Positions 59,501 through 64,000 of a stretch of 64,000 bases of DNA are shown here, piece by piece (the stretch's first letter is position 1; each line of letters begins with the position of its first letter). Source of the stretch: Hyphomicrobiales bacterium (GTDB lineage: Bacteria > Pseudomonadota > Alphaproteobacteria > Rhizobiales > Rhizobiaceae). A program made the position numbers and the translations under genes. The stretch spans positions 497,397-561,396 of the forward strand of contig UEIF01000021.1 in the NCBI GenBank assembly GCA_900468805.1, given 5' to 3'. The notes under the pieces are model-generated. The model was not told where the DNA came from and searched no databases. It worked only from the letters and a program-made list of their open reading frames with translations.

Positions 59501-59719
59501 ATGCCGAAAGAAGAAGTCCTCGAATTCCCGGGTATCGTGACCGAACTTCTGCCGAATGCGACATTCCGCGTGAAGCTTGAAAACGAGCATGAGATCATTG
59601 CTCACACTGCTGGCCGCATGCGCAAGAACCGCATCCGCGTTCTCGCCGGCGACAAGGTGCTTGTGGAAATGACGCCCTACGACCTGACGAAGGGCCGCAT
59701 CACCTACCGCTTCAAGTAA
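59501..59719 (+). CDS. infA: Translation initiation factor IF-1
   Basis: This 72-residue OB-fold protein starts MPKEEVLEFPGIVTELLPNA and contains TFRVKLENEHEIIAHTAGRM, RKNRIRVLAGDKVLVEMTPY and DLTKGRITYRFK. It binds the 30S A site during initiation. Start ATG 59501 corresponds to the family start; a possible extension begins at 59462. Confidence 0.97.
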   Translation: MPKEEVLEFPGIVTELLPNATFRVKLENEHEIIAHTAGRMRKNRIRVLAGDKVLVEMTPYDLTKGRITYRFK

Positions 59720-59776
59720 GCTTGGTCTGCCTAGCTCGATAAGCTTCCGCTCCCGCCTGCCGATGGTCGAGGTTCC

Positions 59777-60397
59777 ATGGCGCTGAAATACAAGCTCATT
59801 CTGGCCTCGGGCTCGCCCCGCCGCGTCGATCTGCTCAATCAGGCCGGCATCGAGCCTTCGCGCCTGATGCCGATGGATATCGATGAGGCGCCGAAGAAGT
59901 CGGAGCATCCGCGCTCGCTCGCCCGTCGCCTATCGGGCGAAAAGGCGGAAGCTGCACTTGCGGCCATCAAGGGCGATATCACCTGGAAGGGCAGCTATAT
60001 CCTGTCCGCCGATACGGTCGTCGCCGTCGGCCGCCGTATTCTGGGCAAGGCCGAATTCGCCGATGAGGCGTCGAACTCGCTGCACCTGCTCTCCGGGCGC
60101 AACCACGTGGTCTATACCGGCATCTGCCTGATCACGCCCGACCGCAAGGTGCGCCAGAAGATCGTCGAGACCAAGGTGCGCTTCAAGCGCCTGTCGAGTT
60201 TCGAGATCGAAAACTACATCGCCTCGGGCCAATGGCGGGGCAAGGCCGGCGCTTATGGCATCCAGGGGCTGGCAGGCACCTTCGTGCAGAAAATGGTGGG
60301 TTCCTACACCAATGTCGTCGGACTGCCGCTTTATGAAACCATTCTGCTTCTGACCGGCGAAGGCTTTGATGTCCACAGCCGTTGGCCCGAGGGCTGA
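59777..60397 (+). CDS. maf: Maf-family nucleoside triphosphate pyrophosphatase
   Basis: This 206-residue protein has LILASGSPRRVDLLNQAGIE, LSGEKAEAALA, ILSADTVVAVGRRILGK, LHLLSGRNHVVYTGI and EIENYIASGQWRGKAGAYGI, QGLAGTFVQKMVGSYTNVVG, the full Maf signature set. Such proteins hydrolyse non-canonical or UTP/dTTP nucleotides. It follows infA by 57 bases and may be co-transcribed. Confidence 0.95.
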   Translation: MALKYKLILASGSPRRVDLLNQAGIEPSRLMPMDIDEAPKKSEHPRSLARRLSGEKAEAALAAIKGDITWKGSYILSADTVVAVGRRILGKAEFADEASNSLHLLSGRNHVVYTGICLITPDRKVRQKIVETKVRFKRLSSFEIENYIASGQWRGKAGAYGIQGLAGTFVQKMVGSYTNVVGLPLYETILLLTGEGFDVHSRWPEG

Positions 60398-60411
60398 TCT
60401 CCTGCTGGAGC

Positions 60412-60507
60412 TTCGTGCATCTATTCGGACGCACAAAGGACGCTCCACCTTTTGAATCTACGCATCGGGCTTTCCGGAAATCGGTCCGATTTTCGGGTCG
60501 ATGCTGT
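60412..60507 (+). repeat. RIME-like palindromic repeat (family B), copy 2
   Basis: The element runs from GTGCATCTATTCGGACGCACAA through AGGACGCTCCACC, TTTTGAATCTACGCATCGGG and CTTTCCGGAAATCGGTCCGA to TTTTCGGGTCGATGC. It has the GCATCTATTCGGACGC partial palindrome and a CGGAAATCGG/CGATTTTCGG stem. It ends 12 bases before the yacG start, next to its RBS AGGAGGAAACC. Confidence 0.75.
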
Positions 60508-60518
60508 AGGAGGAAACC

Positions 60519-60731
60519 ATGTCTGATGAAATGAAGACTGGCGGCAAGGTCGAGCCGCTGCGCAAGACGCGTCCCTGTCCGGAATGCGGCAAGCCGTCGA
60601 ACCGCGAACATTATCCCTTCTGCTCCAATCGTTGCCGCGAAGTGGATCTGTCGCGCTGGCTGACGGGTTCCTACGCCATTCCCGTGGCGGACGACGAGAC
60701 GAAGGCGGATTATCCCGACGAGGAAAGCTAG
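60519..60731 (+). CDS. yacG: DNA gyrase inhibitor YacG (zinc-ribbon)
   Basis: This 70-residue protein has a zinc knuckle with Cys20, Cys23, Cys35 and Cys39 (RPCPECGKPSNREHYPFCSN, RC), then REVDLSRWLTGSYAIPV. YacG-type proteins bind and inhibit DNA gyrase. It has the strong leader AGGAGGAAACC before the ATG. Its TAG stop is given by the start of a dispersed repeat. Confidence 0.94.
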   Translation: MSDEMKTGGKVEPLRKTRPCPECGKPSNREHYPFCSNRCREVDLSRWLTGSYAIPVADDETKADYPDEES

Positions 60732-60800
60732 ATCAATTCAGCAAAAGTGTGCAGCGGTTTTGCGTCCGGAATTTCGCGAAAACAATGAGGTAGAGCATTT
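60730..60800 (+). repeat. Dispersed intergenic repeat, family A, copy 2
   Basis: The element starts AGATCAATTCAGCAAAAGTG and continues TGCAGCGGTTTTGCGTCCGG, AATTTCGCGAAAACAATGAG, GTAGAGCATTT. It is closely similar to 4537-4593 (copy 1). It overlaps the TAG of yacG. Confidence 0.75.
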
Positions 60801-60912
60801 CCCGGATTCGAAGAAAAACGGAAGTGCTCGACAGTTTTCCACCGCGAAGCCCTTATTTTTCCTCGCAAATCGCCAAAATCCCCGGGACCGTCAAAAAACT
60901 ATCATTTGATGC
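60801..60912. other. Spacer upstream of the tRNA-Phe promoter
   Basis: About 110 bases between repeat family A and the tRNA-Phe promoter. It is somewhat A/T-richer than surrounding DNA and carries no gene or clear structure that I could support. Confidence 0.4.
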
Positions 60913-60940
60913 TTGCCATGGGCGAACAAGATGCTATAAC
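60913..60940 (+). promoter_or_regulatory. Promoter of tRNA-Phe
   Basis: TTGCCA (60913-60918) and TATAAC (60935-60940) are separated by 16 bases, resembling the rhizobial housekeeping consensus. The predicted start is about 60947, some 60 bases before the mature tRNA. Confidence 0.6.
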
Positions 60941-61008
60941 CCCGCTCGCTTCCGGGGCGCACCAAGGCCCCGACATTCGAAAGCGGAATGTTTTTGTGAA
61001 GCAGGTTA

Positions 61009-61084
61009 GCCCAGGTAGCTCAGTTGGTAGAGCAGCGGATTGAAAATCCGCGTGTCACTGGTTCGATTCCGGTCCTGGGCACCA
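61009..61084 (+). tRNA. tRNA-Phe (GAA anticodon)
   Basis: The sequence starts GCCCAGGTAGCTCAGTTGGT, has anticodon loop TTGAAAA with anticodon GAA, a T arm CTGG-TTCGATT-CCGG and ends CCTGGGCACCA with encoded CCA. All arms fold. Its 3' half is a common integration site for mobile elements, and the sequence downstream changes character. Confidence 0.96.
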
Positions 61085-61235
61085 CTTTCATTAACTATGT
61101 ATTTGTAATCATTAATAAATAGCGACTACCGAATATTTCCTATCCACCTTTTAGTCCACCTCATCTCGCGTGGTAGGGGTGCTTCGAGAGTTCTAGGCTG
61201 GCCGATTACCTCGACATTCGGCGGGGATATTTTTC

Positions 61236-61796
61236 GTGGAAGAATCAGGTTCAGCGGACGCCGTGCTGCGGCCGAAGAAAACCATCCATCAAGGGCCAGT
61301 TGGCCATTGCATCCATTGCGGTTCCACCGGGAAGGTTAGCAACGAGCATGTGGTGCCATACTGGACGGCCGGAGGCTGGGTGCTACGGGGCGCGAGTTGT
61401 GAGGCGTGCGCAAAAATCACACGGGGCTTCGAAGATAACCTATCTTACACTGCTTTTTTTGGGTTAAGGCATCGGTTACGGATGCAGTCGCGATCTAAGG
61501 ACGCTGCGCCGAGGCTTCTGCTTCGTATCGATGAGAACGGCGTTGAAACCGAACGGTCCGTTTCACCCGATGAGATGCCCCCAATTTTTATCACCTGGGG
61601 GTTCGAGGCCCTCGTTCTGCTGCAGATTGCCTTTCGGATCGGAGCTGAGGAAGGCAAGCTCGCCACCGATGGTGCGAGACACGGGCCAACTGCTGGCCCC
61701 AATCGATTCCGACCATGCGGGCTCGACAAAGGCGACCGATTTACCGTTATTGCTGATGTCGATCGGCGCCGGCTTCAGTTTCCGCTCTTTCTCTGA
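61236..61796 (+). CDS. HNH-type endonuclease-like protein, 3' part doubtful
   Basis: The ORF of 186 residues starts at a GTG. Residues 20-70 have an HNH-like zinc pattern: Cys25/Cys28 (HCIHCGS), NEHVVPYW (Asn36, His38) and Cys55/Cys58. The C-terminal third from about residue 126 (after FITWGFEA) loses that character. At that point it starts to overlap, on the other strand, a part of another ORF that reads naturally. I infer a truncated HNH gene joined to foreign DNA near 61611. Confidence 0.55.
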   Translation: MEESGSADAVLRPKKTIHQGPVGHCIHCGSTGKVSNEHVVPYWTAGGWVLRGASCEACAKITRGFEDNLSYTAFFGLRHRLRMQSRSKDAAPRLLLRIDENGVETERSVSPDEMPPIFITWGFEALVLLQIAFRIGAEEGKLATDGARHGPTAGPNRFRPCGLDKGDRFTVIADVDRRRLQFPLFL

Positions 61797-61838
61797 AGCG
61801 CCGGCCGGTCCTGCCTGTGCGATGGCGTCGTGCAGCAT
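61563..61838 (-). pseudogene. Truncated ORF, possibly phage- or island-derived
   Basis: The minus-strand ORF of 91 residues starts MLHDAIAQAGPAGASEKERK, with ISNNGKSVAFVEPAWSESIG. Its ATG overlaps the stop of the upstream small gene (TGATG). From about residue 77 it is antisense to the HNH-like gene, so its natural 3' end seems to be missing. No family is recognised. Confidence 0.45.
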
Positions 61839-62068
61839 CAGCCTGCCCTCTTGATATCACCAGCATTGAAAACGCCCGAGAAGCTTCTCCCTGAGGCAAT
61901 GAGCTTTTCGGCGGCTGCCTGCAGACAGAATTCATTAACCGTCACGCCGGCCCGGTTTGCGGCATCGAACAGATTTTCTCGAAAGCTCTCCATTACGTTG
62001 GCACCATTTAGCATTACTGGCGCGCGGCGCTCGCACGTTGCAGCTGTACGATCTGCGCTATTGCTCAT
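61838..62068 (-). CDS. Small ribbon-helix-helix-like protein
   Basis: This 76-residue protein contains ESFRENLFDAANRAGVTVNE then FCLQAAAEKLIASG, reminiscent of RHH DNA-binding or HicB/antitoxin-type sequences (strand - helix - turn - helix). The ATG at 62068 follows GGAG 8 bases upstream. It overlaps the following ORF (TGATG). Family assignment is tentative. Confidence 0.55.
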   Translation of the reverse strand: MSNSADRTAATCERRAPVMLNGANVMESFRENLFDAANRAGVTVNEFCLQAAAEKLIASGRSFSGVFNAGDIKRAG

Positions 62069-62206
62069 CGCAATCTCCATTATTGGTGAAAGGAGAATTA
62101 CACATCCAATCCGGAGCCGGAATTTGAAGCATCCGGCAATGTGTTGCACTTGGGAAGCGTTCGCAACGTTGGGCTAGCCTCCAGCATCGCATATCGGCTC
62201 CGGTGG

Positions 62207-64000
62207 TTATTTCTGCGCCTGCGTCCTGTTCGAAGCCTCTTGCCTGAGGCGCGGAGCGTTGGCGGCAATTACCGTTTTGGCCCCAAAGCCTGACAGGTGC
62301 GTACTGTCGGAATAGATCGGCCCATCAGTGATAAGCGAGCAGTCCCCGTCATTGCAAAGCGCTCCGAAAGGGTCGACGAACATAACTGTCGACGGCAAGT
62401 TCGCCTTCAGGAGCTCGTTCGTTTTTGCCCTTTGTGCAATGACAGGGTTGCTCGCTGGCTGCACCGAGCAGCCAGGGTCGACATTATAAAGGTCTCCATA
62501 GCAGCTCAGCGGCGACCCTATACCACCTGATGTCGGGACGCTCCCGAGCACAATCATGTGTCGATTGCCGAATTCCTGTTGGAGCTTCGCTACCTCTTCT
62601 CCGACGAACTGATAATAGGCTTCAGGGGCTGGAGCCGGCAGGGATGTGCCACCCTTCTCCGAAACCATGGTCATCGGATCCCAATACTCACCAAGGACGA
62701 CCAGAGCGCTGGGGGCGGCCTTGACGGCTTCGAAAGCTGCCTGTCTCGATTTCCGGCACCCTCGATCGTAAAGGACAGGGTCGGAAAATCCGGTGTAGTC
62801 CCGCGTGTATTCCGGCGAATAGAACTGGCAACTGCTGAATTCGTAGAAATCGACCTTCAGCCCCGTCAGGGCTTCCTTCGCGCCAAGATAATACTGGCGC
62901 GAGTGAGAGTCTCCGATGACAATGACATCTGGCGCTCGGGGTTCGCTCGAAGTGCTGCAAGGCGCCTTACATGCCTCGCCACCGTATTCCCCGTCTGCTG
63001 TCCGATCGCCGGCGACGAACTTGCCTATGAATGCCCCTCGCTCGCCCAGGCGCCAAAGCCATCCGTGTGATGCCTGAACCTGCAGACCGACAGCGGCCAC
63101 CACGAGCGCCGCGGCTATTGCGCCTCGGATATAGACCCTCTGTAGGATCATGTAACCAGAGGCATTGCGCGCTCTGAACGGCCGTTCGATGCAGAAATAC
63201 ATTCCGACTGCGATCAGGAACGTGAGCGCCAACAGCCAGACACGCTCATGGCGGAACAACGGTTCCACTCGGACATACTGCCAAAACACGAGCAAGGGCC
63301 AGTGAGCGAGATAAAGCGAATAGCTGATGAGACCGACCGCGACCGCAGCCTTGTTCCGCAGTAACAATCCCGACCACCGAGCCTGCCCGCCCCAGATCAC
63401 CAATGCAGCACCAACTGTGGGCAGCAGCGCGGGGTATGACGGGAATAATGTCCCCTCAGTGAAATACCGGTATGCATAGGCGATCATCGCCAGGCCAGCG
63501 AGAAGCGCACATTCCATCGCCCCGTTTGACCTTGCCGCCGGCAGGAACACCAGCCCAGCGCCGATAGCAAACTCGAAGAACCGGAAAGGCGACAGATAGA
63601 AAAGGGTCGACTGATATGGCTCAAGCGCAAGATTTGCGCCTAAGCTGACCACGAATACGAGAACCAAGGCCGCCGCCGCAGCCTTGCGACCGAATCTCAG
63701 AAGCCAGATCAGCGCGAAAGGCCAGACCAGATAGAATTGCTCCTCGACGCTCAAAGACCACGTATGAAGCAATGGCTTCAGATGCGAACTGACATCGAAA
63801 TATCCATGCTCCGACCAGAACAGGATGTTCGATACCGAAAAGACCGACGCTGCCATTGATGTTCCGAACCTCGTCATCTCCTCTGGTGGGAAGATGAAAG
63901 CGGCCGCCACCAGAGAGCATAGCAAAGTGAAAAGAAGCGCCGGGAACAGCCGGCGGATACGCCTCACATAGAACCGCTTGAGCGAAATTTTTCCCGTTTC
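62207..64000 (-). CDS. OatA-like acyltransferase-SGNH protein (5' end beyond window)
   Basis: At least 597 residues are in the window; the reading frame stays open to the window edge (ISLKRFYVRRIRRLFPALL), so the true start lies outside. An N-terminal acyltransferase-3 membrane domain of about ten helices is followed by a periplasmic SGNH domain with GDSHSRQYY and a C-terminal DSTHLSGFGA (Asp/His). Such proteins O-acetylate surface polysaccharides. Placement in the putative island beside tRNA-Phe fits variable surface modification. Confidence 0.9.
   Translation of the reverse strand, partial: ETGKISLKRFYVRRIRRLFPALLFTLLCSLVAAAFIFPPEEMTRFGTSMAASVFSVSNILFWSEHGYFDVSSHLKPLLHTWSLSVEEQFYLVWPFALIWLLRFGRKAAAAALVLVFVVSLGANLALEPYQSTLFYLSPFRFFEFAIGAGLVFLPAARSNGAMECALLAGLAMIAYAYRYFTEGTLFPSYPALLPTVGAALVIWGGQARWSGLLLRNKAAVAVGLISYSLYLAHWPLLVFWQYVRVEPLFRHERVWLLALTFLIAVGMYFCIERPFRARNASGYMILQRVYIRGAIAAALVVAAVGLQVQASHGWLWRLGERGAFIGKFVAGDRTADGEYGGEACKAPCSTSSEPRAPDVIVIGDSHSRQYYLGAKEALTGLKVDFYEFSSCQFYSPEYTRDYTGFSDPVLYDRGCRKSRQAAFEAVKAAPSALVVLGEYWDPMTMVSEKGGTSLPAPAPEAYYQFVGEEVAKLQQEFGNRHMIVLGSVPTSGGIGSPLSCYGDLYNVDPGCSVQPASNPVIAQRAKTNELLKANLPSTVMFVDPFGALCNDGDCSLITDGPIYSDSTHLSGFGAKTVIAANAPRLRQEASNRTQAQK

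Noticed and set aside
1..64000. CRISPR arrays, insertion sequences, toxin-antitoxin operons and restriction systems
   Set aside because: No regularly spaced repeats, transposases or typical gene pairs were found; the ribbon-helix-helix-like ORF at 61838-62068 has no recognisable toxin partner.

Overview
The window reads as a chromosomal segment of an alphaproteobacterium of the Rhizobiaceae (Rhizobium/Agrobacterium group). The evidence is high-GC coding with strong rhizobial codon bias; the block murA - DUF2948 - hisD - UPF0262 - low-molecular-weight phosphatase - infA - maf - yacG - tRNA-Phe; a full-length PodJ-type polarity protein; a TauE/SafE + TIGR02186 pair; DUF982 and DUF6460 proteins; and two families of dispersed rhizobial intergenic repeats. 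The assignment rests on family recognition and gene order recalled from memory, not on a search.

Layout. 1-13.7 kb: tRNA-Gly(CCC), a small lipoprotein, a VOC protein, a large chemoreceptor, a periplasmic solute-binding protein, TerB, a LexA-like regulator next to a degenerate nuclease-fold protein, an orphan LuxR-type response regulator, DUF952-pyrD, a MATE exporter, a CAP lipoprotein, a TPR-methyltransferase and a YitT membrane protein. 13.7-23 kb: an Rrf2 regulator with a carboxymuconolactone-decarboxylase protein, the Lhr-like helicase + PdeM DNA-repair pair, a transglycosylase-like lipoprotein, an alpha/beta hydrolase facing a TetR regulator, a DHFR-like reductase behind a strong palindrome, and TauE/TIGR02186. 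23-29.6 kb: podJ, a second VOC protein, an SDR without the usual tyrosine, and a 3-methyladenine glycosylase I homologue. 29.7-35.1 kb: a three-gene fatty-acid beta-oxidation operon (acyl-CoA dehydrogenase, thiolase, two-domain hydratase/dehydrogenase).

35.1-46 kb: an ArsR-SRPBCC pair, a second ArsR regulator, an LLM flavin oxidoreductase, an MFS exporter with a probable TetR repressor, a symporter-histidine kinase-receiver hybrid, mscL, an aminotransferase and an S51 peptidase. 46-54.7 kb: a probable structured small RNA, galE, a GGDEF-EAL protein, 3-hydroxyisobutyryl-CoA hydrolase, a UvrD-type helicase, several small envelope or hypothetical proteins, and tRNA-Thr(GGT). 54.9-61.1 kb: the conserved housekeeping block ending at tRNA-Phe(GAA). 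61.1-64 kb, immediately after tRNA-Phe: an accessory stretch with an HNH-like ORF, a fragmentary opposing ORF, a small ribbon-helix-helix-like ORF and a partial OatA-type acyltransferase running off the window. This looks like the left end of an island integrated at tRNA-Phe.

The most interesting items that standard annotation would probably miss are: the minus-strand structured RNA at about 46127-46265 (exact TTGACA box, nested stems, rho-independent terminator); the (TTGGG)5 tandem repeat in the leader behind the Rrf2 gene; the 12-bp-arm palindrome upstream of the DHFR-like gene; RIME-like and second-family repeats, one of which supplies the stop codon of two genes; and the apparent recombination junction near 61610. 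No CRISPR array, intact insertion sequence, prophage or restriction system was seen.
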